Source: Paenibacillus flagellatus (lineage in GTDB: Bacteria > Bacillota > Bacilli > Paenibacillales > NBRC-103111). Taken from it: a stretch of DNA of 64,000 nt. A program made the position numbers and the translations under genes. The stretch covers positions 124,001-188,000 of the forward strand of contig NZ_QJVJ01000003.1 of assembly GCF_003217775.1 (NCBI RefSeq), written 5' to 3'. This document shows positions 16,270 through 26,463 of this stretch, in pieces; position 1 is the stretch's first letter; each line of letters begins with the position of its first letter. Below the pieces are notes generated by a model. The model made no database searches. It was given only the letters and a program-made list of their open reading frames with translations, and had not been told where the DNA came from.

Positions 16270-17161
16270 CTTTGACACAGTCCTCCGATATCAGTCGTTT
16301 CATCAGTGTAATCTGTGTCTACTATTTAGTCTAGCATCAGTGGAATAAGCTCTTTCTTTTCGCACAACAACCGCCACTGATCGGGAAACTCCAGAAACGT
16401 GCGGACCGCGTTTCCGAGAAGGTTCGTCGTGGTCTCGTTGCCGGCAACCATAAGCAAGACGCAAAACTCGACAATCTCCAGGTCGGAAAGCCGGTTCCCC
16501 TCTATTTCCGCGATCGCAAGCCGCGAAATGAGATCCTCCTTTGGATTTTGTTTACGTTCCATGCTTCGCTCCAGGAAATACTGCTTCATCTCTCGAATGG
16601 CGGCGATATGTTCGGGCAATTCTTCCGGATTCCCGTGCAGGAGCCGTAACGAAGCGGCAACGATAGTATTCGACCAGTGCTTGAACCTCAAACGGTCGAC
16701 CTCGGAAACGCCCAGCATCTCGGCAATAACGTTTACTGGAAGAGGTATAGCGATATCATCGACAAAATCGAAGGATCCTTTGCGTATGGCTTCATCGACT
16801 AAATCGCGGGCCATCGTTCGGATGCGGGGCTCGAGAGCGGCGACCGCCTTCGGGGTAAACGCATGCTGCGCGAGCGACCGAAGCTGGGTATGTCTTGGGG
16901 GATCCATGCTGCTGAGCTGATTGTTCAAGCCCAATTCGGATGAGAAGCCTTCAAAGATTGCCGACGAAAACGTATTGTGGTCGGCCATGACTTGGCGCAC
17001 ATCGTCATACTTCGCAATGAGCCAGCCCAACTGTTCATGCCGGCTAATTCCTTCCTTGCTTCGCAATTCCGCATACCACGGATAAGGATCCACTCGTAAA
17101 TCTACCGTCATAATAACCTCCAACTATCTTCAAATTGATGTTAACAGACTTTCCAATGAGC

Positions 17162-17242
17162 ATTATACGCTTACACCTATTCCCATCGATAGGGAATGTT
17201 GTCACGAAGACACGGGAAGTGATTCCCGATATCGGAGGGAAT
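17162..17242 (-). promoter_or_regulatory. P450 promoter with two ATTCCC/GGGAAT inverted repeats
   Basis: TATAAT (17162-17167, minus strand) lies 50 bases upstream of the P450 start. No -35 consensus is present at the right distance. Instead there are inverted repeats ATTCCC-N7-GGGAAT (17179-17197) and ATTCCC-N9-GGGAAT (17222-17242), 44 bp apart centre to centre. This looks like a promoter that needs an activator, possibly a dimer pair. Confidence 0.6.
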
Positions 17243-17353
17243 GTCTTAGACTAAGCGGATGTTGGGTTACGGCGTCCGTACAGCCCGTTGTGGCCGTAAG
17301 TGAACCGTTGGACCTGGCCTCGTGGCTTCGTTTTTATGCTGCAGAGCAGCAAT

Positions 17354-17392
17354 AAAAAGGGCATGTTGGAGTGATGTCCAAGCATGCCCTTT
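17354..17392 (-). terminator. Terminator of the GNAT-like pseudogene
   Basis: AAAGGGCATG/CATGCCCTTT stem extended by TTGG/CCAA, followed on the minus strand by TTTTTATT. It sits 45 bases after the stop at 17438. Confidence 0.8.
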
Positions 17393-17437
17393 AAGCTATC
17401 CCCTATTTGGCGCGACGAAAATCTCCCTCGCCGTTCG

Positions 17438-18105
17438 TCACGGTTCAACCGTCCTTACCCAAACCCGAAGCGGTCCGATTGATGTCCAACCCGCACTCAA
17501 CGCGGCCTTCAGATCCCCGCCGCGTTCATATCCAACGATCGGAAGCCCCGGAAACTCCATCGAAGCCAGAGCCGTAATCTCCTCCCATAGGCTTTCGTCG
17601 GGCGGATCGGCCGAAAACACGTTGGAAACCCCGACCGCACCGCCGCCCAAACTTGCGATGAACCCCGACAGCCCGCCGTCGTTCTCGCGTATGAATATTT
17701 TCAAATCGTCGCGTCCAAGCAGCTCCGGCCGGATGATCGTTTCCGTACCATTGGCCGCGTTCCACCGCAATAGACCATCCGCCGCCACAACCCGATGCCA
17801 TGAGGCTAAGAGGGGTTGTTTAGCGAAAGAAACGGGATCGTGGCGAATCCATTCCGCTTCGAAAAGGACGCGATACCCGGAGGATTCCAAGTCGAGACGG
17901 TTCTTCCTTCGACTAACCGATGGATGACATTGGCGGATGCTTCCCTGCTTAACGTAACGACATCCGGGTAATAGAGGGGCGCTTGCTTCCTTGTTCCCCA
18001 TGCATCCCTCGTCGACACATGGGGGATGCCGTGCGTATCGCATACGAGTCCACACCAAACGGCATTATTTTGCGCGGCCCGATCGACAGGTGATGTCTCT
18101 CCCAT
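17438..18105 (-). pseudogene. GNAT-like protein broken by one frameshift
   Basis: From the ATG at 18105 (GGAG 9 bases upstream) the frame reads NNAVWCGLVCDTHGIPHV and LYYPDVVTLSREASANVIHR, then diverges. A second frame from about 17900 continues with RLDLESSGYRVLFEAEWI and a GNAT-like C-terminal region ending AALSAGWTSIGPLRVWVR. A single indel between about 17890 and 17920 joins them into one protein of about 220 residues. It may be a real lesion or a base-calling error. Substrate unknown. Confidence 0.7.
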
Positions 18106-18159
18106 TTCGCTTCACTCCATTTAACCGTTAATTCCGCTACATAGCCTGATTACGGTGGG

Positions 18160-18323
18160 CTATCCGTCAACCCGTTCAATAGGAATGCGAACAATGGTCT
18201 TCCATTTTTCAACCGGATTCCAGCTCGGTGGATTCATGTAGATTTCGCGAGTCTTCCCCCGACTCCAGCGGCTCGTTTCTCTTTGATGGGTTCCCGGTAG
18301 CCTTTCAGGCAAGCTACTTTTTC
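18160..18323 (-). pseudogene. Possible remnant, C-terminal piece of an unknown protein
   Basis: An open frame without a start, beginning LPERLPGTHQRETSRWS and ending EIYMNPPSWNPVEKWK before a TAG. The last part faintly resembles the end of GyrI-like effector-binding domains (VYLNxP...PEELRTE). There is no ribosome binding site. It is listed because it is the only coherent reading of this gap. Confidence 0.3.
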
Positions 18324-18586
18324 AACGTAAAATGATGAATGATTTTTTGAATCGCATAAATCGAAAGCGTGTAAGTTTGTGCAAGTTCTTCAACCGACAT
18401 GCCGGATGTATAAGATTGGATAATTTCGCTGTTTCGCCTATCGATTTCTGCCCGTTTGCCGGATCTTGCTTCTCTGCTCCGACAGTCCTTGCGTGCTGGG
18501 ATGAAGAGATATTCGCCTTGCACAAACTGCTGCACCTTTTCAACCAGTTCTTTTGGGAGAATAACGGTAGCGTCGGTATATTCCAT
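18314..18586 (-). CDS. CD3324 family small DNA-binding-type protein
   Basis: 90 residues. The N-terminus matches the CD3324 pattern (ILPKELVEKVQQFVQGEYLF, IPARKDCRSRE) and the C-terminus is a Mor/sigma-like helix-turn-helix (SVEELAQTYTLSIYAIQKII). The start has AAGGGGTGA upstream at a good distance. In Bacillota these are small, usually solitary, presumed regulators of unknown target. The usual W-G after the basic region is missing (RSREARSGKR), so it may be diverging. Confidence 0.75.
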   Translation of the reverse strand: MEYTDATVILPKELVEKVQQFVQGEYLFIPARKDCRSREARSGKRAEIDRRNSEIIQSYTSGMSVEELAQTYTLSIYAIQKIIHHFTLKK

Positions 18587-18646
18587 GTGGATTCACCCCT
18601 TGAAAAAAAGCATGATTTGGCGACGGCCGCAGTCCATGCAAGAACC

Positions 18647-18671
18647 AAAAAAACGGCCTATGCATGGACCG
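18647..18671 (-). terminator. Terminator after the Cfr-type gene
   Basis: CGGTCC-ATGCAT-AGGCCG hairpin followed by seven T on the minus strand, 30 bases after the methyltransferase stop. A larger palindrome GTCCATGCA/TGCATGGAC overlaps it. Confidence 0.7.
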
Positions 18672-18702
18672 GAACGTCAAACGCGTATTCACCTTCGTAT
18701 TC

Positions 18703-19737
18703 TCATTGGTTTCGACCGTACAGTTGACCGCAAGCCGCATGAATGTCCGTCCCGAATTGGGTTCGCACCGTGACGTTGATTCCTTTTGCCTTCAAAATAC
18801 GAACAAACATGGCAACCTGGTCCCGGTCCGATTGCCGGTAGCCTTCGGGCGTAACATCGGTCGAATTGTAGGGGATCAAATTCACGTGGTAGAGATGGTC
18901 TCCGGGTCCCCTTCCCCTCAGCAATCCGGCGACCGCCTCCGCATGCTCGATCGAGTCGTTTACCCCTCGAAGAAGAATATAGGCGATATAGACCTTTCTC
19001 CCCGTATGCCGGATATGGTGATCCAACGCATTCAACACGTCACGGACCGGGAACCGGTCGTTGATCGGCATCAGCTCGCTTCGCTGATCGTCGAAAGGCG
19101 AGTGCAGCGAATAGGTGAGATTAACCTGCGGAAACTCCCGAGTCATCCTCTCGATCCCCGGTAACAGACCGATGGTGGAAATCGTAATTCGTCGATGTCC
19201 GAAACCAAAGAGAATCGGGTCGGTCAAGATCGTCAGCGCATCGAACATGTAAGGATTGGCCAGCGCCTCCCCCATACCCATAAAAGCAACGCTGTCCAAA
19301 GCATGGCCGTTGAAGTGAAAGTGCAGCAGCTGGTCGGTAATTTCGTCGGCGGTCAAATTGCGCTTCAGGCCGATGGTGCCGGTAGCGCAAAATGTGCATC
19401 CGAACCCGCAGCCGCACTGGGTGGAAATACAATACGATTTCCATCCGCGTTCGTAAGAAAGTCTTACCGCCTCTACCCGTTCGTCGCCCGCAATGGCAAA
19501 CAGCACTTTACTGACCTGTCTGGACTGGAGCTCCTTGACCGGAACGATGCTGCAGACGTTCGGACCGAGTGTCCGGATATACGCGTCGCGCAAAAAGGCG
19601 GGCAGCATGGTCATCCGCTCGAATTCGCGAATGTTTTGCTTGAATATCGCATCCATCGTTTGCTTATACCGATACGCAGGCTGATTGAAGTCGGATACGA
19701 TTCGCCGAATCGTTTCATATTTGGATGTCGGTTTCAT
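18703..19737 (-). CDS. cfr: Cfr-type 23S rRNA A2503 C8-methyltransferase
   Basis: A radical SAM enzyme of 344 residues. The cluster motif CGFGCTFC gives C110, C114 and C117. The two catalytic cysteines of the RlmN/Cfr mechanism are at C103 and C336 (DIHAACGQLYG). Next to the motif it reads MGMGEALAN, where RlmN normally has GEPL; this and the short N-terminus favour Cfr over RlmN. Methylating C8 of A2503 blocks phenicols, lincosamides, oxazolidinones, pleuromutilins and streptogramin A. Strong AAGGAG before the ATG. It lies between a small upstream ORF and its own terminator. Chromosomal relatives in Bacillales (Clb group) are known; activity here is inferred. Confidence 0.88.
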   Translation of the reverse strand: MKPTSKYETIRRIVSDFNQPAYRYKQTMDAIFKQNIREFERMTMLPAFLRDAYIRTLGPNVCSIVPVKELQSRQVSKVLFAIAGDERVEAVRLSYERGWKSYCISTQCGCGFGCTFCATGTIGLKRNLTADEITDQLLHFHFNGHALDSVAFMGMGEALANPYMFDALTILTDPILFGFGHRRITISTIGLLPGIERMTREFPQVNLTYSLHSPFDDQRSELMPINDRFPVRDVLNALDHHIRHTGRKVYIAYILLRGVNDSIEHAEAVAGLLRGRGPGDHLYHVNLIPYNSTDVTPEGYRQSDRDQVAMFVRILKAKGINVTVRTQFGTDIHAACGQLYGRNQ

Positions 19738-19842
19738 GTCTTCTCCTTACTGCCGGAGAAAACGTAAGAAGCAACCGCTAGCCGGCGCCCTTATACGTCA
19801 TGAGCCACCTACGCATAAGCACGTTGCGCCGCAGACGGATCG

Positions 19843-19956
19843 CTACGTGCATTTGTCGATAGAAAGGTACCCCTCCGGCAACCGATTCTTTGTGTGGTAA
19901 ACCTCTTTTCTTGGCAGGAACCGGTTGCCCCGATCATCTACGACCTCAATCAACAT
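19843..19956 (-). CDS. Possible leader ORF upstream of the Cfr-type gene
   Basis: 37 codons opened by an ATG 9 bases after GGGAGG, reading MLIEVVDDRGNRFLPRKE and ending IDKCT with TAG, 105 bases before the methyltransferase start. An in-frame ATG at 19965 is too close to the GGGAGG. The intervening RNA can form a hairpin (CTTATGCGT/ACGTATAAG). This layout fits drug-responsive translation attenuation, as known for many ribosome-methylase genes, but it may equally be an ordinary small gene. Confidence 0.5.
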   Translation of the reverse strand: MLIEVVDDRGNRFLPRKEVYHTKNRLPEGYLSIDKCT

Positions 19957-20001
19957 TACATTCATCCTCCCGGAATGGATGGTTTCGCTTCCCGTAACGA
20001 C

Positions 20002-20039
20002 AAAAAAGAGCTGCAAGAAAGTTACCTTTCCTGCAGCTC
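20002..20039 (-). terminator. Terminator between phosphoesterase and Cfr leader
   Basis: GAGCTGCAGGAAAG/CTTTCTTGCAGCTC hairpin followed by six T on the minus strand. It lies 250 bases after the phosphoesterase stop and 45 bases before the Cfr leader ORF. No clear promoter was found between it and that ORF, so read-through or attenuation remains possible. The gap 20040-20289 has a 50-codon open stretch without a start and nothing else. Confidence 0.75.
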
Positions 20040-20289
20040 AAAAAATACGGCAAATTCAACCCCTTGCGGAGTATGAAAAGGTTATATTTTTGAGTGAAAA
20101 GAATAAGGTAACGTTCCTGCCTATTCCGAATAAAACAATATGCGCTTTATTCTTGTATTCGAAGGCAAGACTTATTACATTATCCTTTTCATCTCCGATC
20201 GTGACGTGTTAACGGAATTTTAGCATAATCGCCTCGGCAAGTCCAGAATTTCCAAGCGGCTTTATCGGCACGATATATGCGTCTCTTGC

Positions 20290-22371
20290 TTAATATACGC
20301 CGATTTCCGCCAGCTGCATCCGGTATTCGCCTCCGAACGATCGTAAAGACGTCGCTTCCACTTTCACGTAGCGGATGTCGGTCTGTGCGGGAAACGAAAA
20401 GCTCTGCGCTTGGTTTCCGGGTTTGGCGTATCCGGTCTTCGTCACGACCGTCGTCCAGTTCGTATTGTCGCGGGAAACTTTAATGGTGAAATCGACCGGA
20501 AAATATTCACCGACCGAGCCCGCATCATTTCTCGGGAACAGATCGACTCGGCTAACCGTGCTTGCCGCGCCGAGATCGACCTGCACCCATTCCGTGTGAT
20601 TGACGGACGTGCTGCCGCTGCTGGACCAGCCGAGGGAAGAAACGTACGTTTCCGAAGATCGGACTCCGTCCACGACTCCGTTCACGCCCCATCCGGTATA
20701 TCCGTTTTCGTAGGAACTGGATGCGGCGGCCGACTTATGTGCTGCGAGATTGCCCCCGAGCACTTCAATTTCGGCAAATTGCATCCGGTATTCCCCGGCA
20801 TCCGGTCTTAATGCGGTTCCTTCAATTTTAACGTATCTTGCGGGAACGGTCGTAAACCCGTAGCCCTGCGCACTGCCGTCCGGCTTCGCCTGCGAGGTTT
20901 TGGCAACAACGGTTGTCCAGTTCACAAGATCCGTCGATACTTGGATCGTAAAGTCGATCGGGAAAAACTTGCCCACATTTCCCGCATCGTTCCGGGCGTA
21001 CAGGTCGACTCGGCTGATATCCCTTATAACGCCAAGATCAACGGTCACCCATTCCGTATGATTGGACGTCGGCGAATTGCTGCTGCTCCACCCCATCGAA
21101 GAGGAGGTGGAGGCTCTGTTGTTGTCCGCCGCTCCCTGGAGAGACCATCCCCAATTGTCCACCGAGCTGGAGGCCGTTACACTTTTCCATTTCGCGAGGT
21201 TGATTCCGGAATAGTCCGTATTCGCGGCGGGGATCGGGACCGTCATGCCGTCAACAATCGCTCCGCTTCTGTTCAGCGTGCTTATTTTTATCTCGCTTGC
21301 ATTGACGTGAACCTTGTTAACTTCGTTTTGTCCCAGAATCACGAGATTGTAATCGACACTTTGATCGGGCGGATAGATGCTTCGGAGATGAGTGTGTCCG
21401 GCCAATGCCAGTTGAACGCCCGCATCGCTCATGACGGTTTTGTACTGGTTTCTTACGTAATAATCAAAATTGGGCTGATGCATCAAGCTGATTTTAACGG
21501 GCGATCTTTGGAAGTCGGCGGAGTTCACGTAATGCTGCACCCACGGAAACTCGGTATTTTGATAAGACTGGCAGGCGTTGAGTCCCGAATATTCGGGATG
21601 CTCATCCGCTTTGTCCTCGCAGCCGTCGGTCACGATGAAGCTGGCCGGGCCATGCTTGAAGCCGTAATACCATTCCCCCGTCTCCGTCGGTACGTAATCG
21701 AACAAGTACCGGCTGTAGCTTCCCCGCAGCTCATGGTTTCCGCGCACGAATACGATGGGTACCGTTTTTGCAAAATGGTTGACAACCGGGTCGATAAACG
21801 TGCTGAAAACTTGACTTTCGCTTGAAACGTCGCCCAGGATGTCGCCGGTAAAAGCGACAAAGTCGGCTTGGGATAAATTTACCCGGCTGAGCAGCTCGTT
21901 CATGCGCGCGGCATCCGTATGGGTATCCGTAATTTGATAAAACGTGATCTCCGGTTTGCTCGTATCGAATGTTGTAAAGGTGTAGCCGGGGCTGGTTACG
22001 GTTTCTCCGATTACAGGGTTGTTCGGCAGCAAATTTTCCACTTCGGTGGAAACGACGCGATAATTGTAAGTGGTACCGGGAGTAAGCCCCGTGAGCCGGA
22101 CGCTATGACGCTTGCTTACCGTTTTCAGCCCTTTCTCCTCTTCGTACTTGGAGTTTGCGTAGCTGCCCCCCGTTCCATATTCCACCTTCGACGTGCTGGC
22201 CAGGTCGGTAAACCACATGATGGTGACGGCTGTCTCCGTCATATTGATCAGATAAGGACCGTGATTGATGACGGGCGCCGGCGCTGTTGCATAAGCCGGT
22301 GTGGATGCGGTTAGGGGAAGCGACAACCCCCATACAACCAACAGCAGCATGCTCAACCATCTTTTTTTCAT
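20290..22371 (-). CDS. Secreted metallophosphoesterase with two discoidin (F5/8 C) domains
   Basis: A signal peptide ends near TPAYATA. A fibronectin/purple-acid-phosphatase-like N-domain (INHGPYLINMTETAVTIMWF) comes first. A calcineurin-type phosphoesterase core follows, with metal ligands in DTHTD, GDILGD, GNHE and GHTH. The last 290 residues are two similar F5/8 type C-like domains (NLAKWKSVTASSSVDNW and NLAAHKSAAASSSYENG; both contain NHTEWV and EYRMQ). It probably binds surface glycans and hydrolyses phosphate esters outside the cell. The ATG at 22371 has AAGGAGG 7 bases upstream; the ATG at 22377 is too close. Confidence 0.88.
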   Translation of the reverse strand: MKKRWLSMLLLVVWGLSLPLTASTPAYATAPAPVINHGPYLINMTETAVTIMWFTDLASTSKVEYGTGGSYANSKYEEEKGLKTVSKRHSVRLTGLTPGTTYNYRVVSTEVENLLPNNPVIGETVTSPGYTFTTFDTSKPEITFYQITDTHTDAARMNELLSRVNLSQADFVAFTGDILGDVSSESQVFSTFIDPVVNHFAKTVPIVFVRGNHELRGSYSRYLFDYVPTETGEWYYGFKHGPASFIVTDGCEDKADEHPEYSGLNACQSYQNTEFPWVQHYVNSADFQRSPVKISLMHQPNFDYYVRNQYKTVMSDAGVQLALAGHTHLRSIYPPDQSVDYNLVILGQNEVNKVHVNASEIKISTLNRSGAIVDGMTVPIPAANTDYSGINLAKWKSVTASSSVDNWGWSLQGAADNNRASTSSSMGWSSSNSPTSNHTEWVTVDLGVIRDISRVDLYARNDAGNVGKFFPIDFTIQVSTDLVNWTTVVAKTSQAKPDGSAQGYGFTTVPARYVKIEGTALRPDAGEYRMQFAEIEVLGGNLAAHKSAAASSSYENGYTGWGVNGVVDGVRSSETYVSSLGWSSSGSTSVNHTEWVQVDLGAASTVSRVDLFPRNDAGSVGEYFPVDFTIKVSRDNTNWTTVVTKTGYAKPGNQAQSFSFPAQTDIRYVKVEATSLRSFGGEYRMQLAEIGVY

Positions 22372-22559
22372 CAACATACCTCCTTGGATCTGCCGTCTCT
22401 CGGAAGAGAGAGGCGTTATTTGATTGCGCTTTCACTATACGGCAGCACGGTTCCCTCGAACTATAGTAATCTTTCGAGATTCCTTGTATTTTTTGCACTA
22501 TTTTGACTTCATTCTCCATTCCTTTAGCGGTCGCCGGGCTGTCCATTGTACTGTTTTCA

Positions 22560-22584
22560 TAAAAAAAATCCGCGATTTACGCGG
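22560..22584 (-). terminator. Terminator after the VOC gene
   Basis: TCCGCG/CGCGGA with loop TAAAT and a run of T on the minus strand, 80 bases after the VOC stop. The remainder of 22372-22660 contains no supported gene. Confidence 0.8.
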
Positions 22585-22660
22585 ACTCGTGCGGATATAG
22601 ATGGCTTTCCTTCGCTCAAGAACCTCGAAATCCCGAGACTGATGGAGCTAGCCGTCGATT

Positions 22661-23110
22661 TTATTGTAGATAAGCGCCTTTTTCTTCGACCGCCCGAATA
22701 TAATGCCCATCCGGATCAAAAAAGGTGAAATACCCGAAATCATTAGTAAATTCGGGTTCTTTATCGACGTGGACTCCCGCTTGTTTCATTCGTTCATGCA
22801 AAGCAAGCAAATCATTCGTCAATAGCTCAACCATCGTCACGTGCCCCGAGCCGTTTGTAATAAAGAAAGAACGAGGAAAGGCAAACTTCAATGGCGTGAC
22901 CTCTTCCGGCCTGGTTTCCATCAAGAAAATACCCGGACCGTTTCCGCTTTTCAATCCAACATGTGCCTCTCCAAACGAATAATCGGCTGAAATCAAGGCG
23001 AAGCCCAATACGTCGCAATAAAAATCCACCGATTTTTTCAAATTGGCGACTGGAAATCTCAAGCTGCAGTAACCGATCACATCCGCACCGTTCGTCTTTT
23101 TGTTCGACAT
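22661..23110 (-). CDS. VOC family (glyoxalase/bleomycin-fold) protein
   Basis: A single VOC domain of 149 residues: SLRFPVANLKKSVDFYCDVL at the start, and FGYFTFFDPDGHYIRAVEE with the closing metal-site glutamate at the end. It has AAGGGGG upstream. It follows rph on the same strand after 165 bases, so cotranscription with rph is possible. VOC proteins include dioxygenases, isomerases and antibiotic-binding proteins; the substrate cannot be read from sequence. Confidence 0.85.
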   Translation of the reverse strand: MSNKKTNGADVIGYCSLRFPVANLKKSVDFYCDVLGFALISADYSFGEAHVGLKSGNGPGIFLMETRPEEVTPLKFAFPRSFFITNGSGHVTMVELLTNDLLALHERMKQAGVHVDKEPEFTNDFGYFTFFDPDGHYIRAVEEKGAYLQ

Positions 23111-23274
23111 GCGCTACATGCCCCCTTCTTCAATAGACTTGCCTAGCATGCATGTATTCGCCAAAAAATCCCACAAACCTGCCAGTCCCTACAAATTAAT
23201 AAGAGGAACCGCCCTGAAGCAGCTCCTCCCCGCTCGCCATTCCCCTGTTCCACATGTTTCCCACCATGGATGCC

Positions 23275-25905
<2,631 letters not shown>

Positions 25906-25930
25906 CTAACCAATAAATTGAGAAAAACAT

Positions 25931-26081
25931 TTGACAAGAGTTTTTCGGCGTGGTACACTAAAGATGTAAGATGAGGTAACTTTGCGCTTATCATCGGATA
26001 AAGTCGCAGACCCATTGTATCACTATGTCTGTTTATATGCAATAGAAATAAAGAACCTGGTAAAGCTGCCAGGTTCTTTTT
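25931..26081 (+). ncRNA. Candidate small RNA antisense to the rph leader
   Basis: On the plus strand TTGACA (25931-25936), a 17-base spacer and TACACT (25954-25959) form a good promoter. About 90 bases after its expected start comes a terminator, AAGAACCTGG/CCAGGTTCTT with TTTTT (26051-26081). No open frame of useful length lies between. The predicted transcript of about 116 nt overlaps, in antisense, almost the whole rph 5' untranslated region and its promoter. Prediction from signals only. Confidence 0.5.
26014..26042 (-). promoter_or_regulatory. rph promoter
   Basis: Minus strand: TTGCAT (26037-26042), 17 bases, TACAAT (26014-26019). Predicted transcription start near 26007, giving a leader of about 114 nt before the rph ATG at 25893. 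Confidence 0.65.
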
Positions 26082-26092
26082 CGACGTTAAAC

Positions 26093-26128
26093 AAAAAACG
26101 TCCCTCATTCATTTGAATGAAACGGACG
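26093..26128 (-). terminator. Terminator of the 71-residue gene
   Basis: CGTCC...TCATT/AATGA...GGACG hairpin followed by six T on the minus strand, 40 bases after the stop at 26167. Confidence 0.7.
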
Positions 26129-26166
26129 TATTCGTTAGCGGAAGCCGCTACAGAAGCAAGTTTCCG

Positions 26167-26382
26167 TCATTTGGGCTTTGAATGTTTCTCCTCGCGATGA
26201 TCACCCCATAGCGGGCCGATGTATTGTTCCAATATTCGTACGACGTCCTCTCTACGGCTCTCCTCGACATTTGCGGTGTCGTTTGAAATCTCGTTTCTGA
26301 GTCGTATGAGCACAAATAAAGGAGGCAATTCGGCCTCGCGGAGCGCTTGAATCATCATTTCTTCTTGCGGCGTGACGTCCAT
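26167..26382 (-). CDS. Small hypothetical protein, 71 residues
   Basis: It opens at an ATG after GGAAGGAG (8 bases) and reads MDVTPQEEMMIQALREAE, then a mostly helical hydrophilic sequence with a basic end. No signal, membrane segment or known motif. A clear promoter and terminator make it a monocistronic real gene. The promoter has the long spacer and dyad of MerR-controlled promoters, which suggests induction by some chemical signal. Confidence 0.7.
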   Translation of the reverse strand: MDVTPQEEMMIQALREAELPPLFVLIRLRNEISNDTANVEESRREDVVRILEQYIGPLWGDHREEKHSKPK

Positions 26383-26417
26383 GACGCGGCTCCTTCCTTT
26401 CTGCTTGGGATCGTCCC

Positions 26418-26449
26418 ATTATAAACCCTGACATTGGTGTTAGGGTCAA
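26418..26449 (-). promoter_or_regulatory. MerR-type promoter with 20-bp spacer
   Basis: TTGACC (26444-26449) and TATAAT (26418-26423) are 20 bases apart. The spacer is filled by the dyad CCCTGACA-TTGG-TGTTAGGG (26426-26445, one mismatch). It drives the 71-residue gene. No MerR gene is adjacent; the only one in the window has a different dyad at its own promoter. Confidence 0.75.
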
Positions 26450-26463
26450 GGGGAATAAATGAT

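Larger units (their letters stand above)
15082..16339 (-). mobile_element. IS3-family insertion sequence (IS150-like), 1,258 bp
   Basis: The element starts TG and ends CA. Its imperfect terminal repeats share TAGTAGACACA, 15-16 bases in from each end. The host sequence is duplicated as GTG on the plus strand (15079-15081 and 16340-16342). Two overlapping transposase frames are present and look intact, so it may still be mobile. Clean ends and short target duplication suggest a recent insertion. Confidence 0.9.
14678..17111 (-). pseudogene. Cytochrome P450 interrupted by an IS3 element
   Basis: Residues up to ELIP (ending at 16340) and from QAIEEVLRF (from 15081) are parts of one soluble bacterial P450. 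The first part holds the I-helix oxygen-activation motif AGNETT; the second holds the K-helix ExxR (EVLR) and the haem ligand loop FGHGIHHCMG. Removing 15082-16339 plus one CAC repeat restores a continuous frame of 390 residues from the ATG at 17111, which has GGAGGT 6 bases upstream. The class resembles CYP107/BioI-type enzymes; the substrate is unknown. The insertion is just before the ExxR helix, so the current alleles should not make active enzyme. Confidence 0.9.

Noticed and set aside
18703-19737. Assignment of the radical SAM gene as housekeeping rlmN
   Set aside because: It has GEALAN instead of GEPL and a short N-terminus like Cfr; rlmN is therefore less likely, though phylogeny should decide.
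20040-20212. 50-codon open frame (minus strand) between phosphoesterase and the Cfr leader
   Set aside because: It has no start codon, no ribosome site and no recognisable motif.
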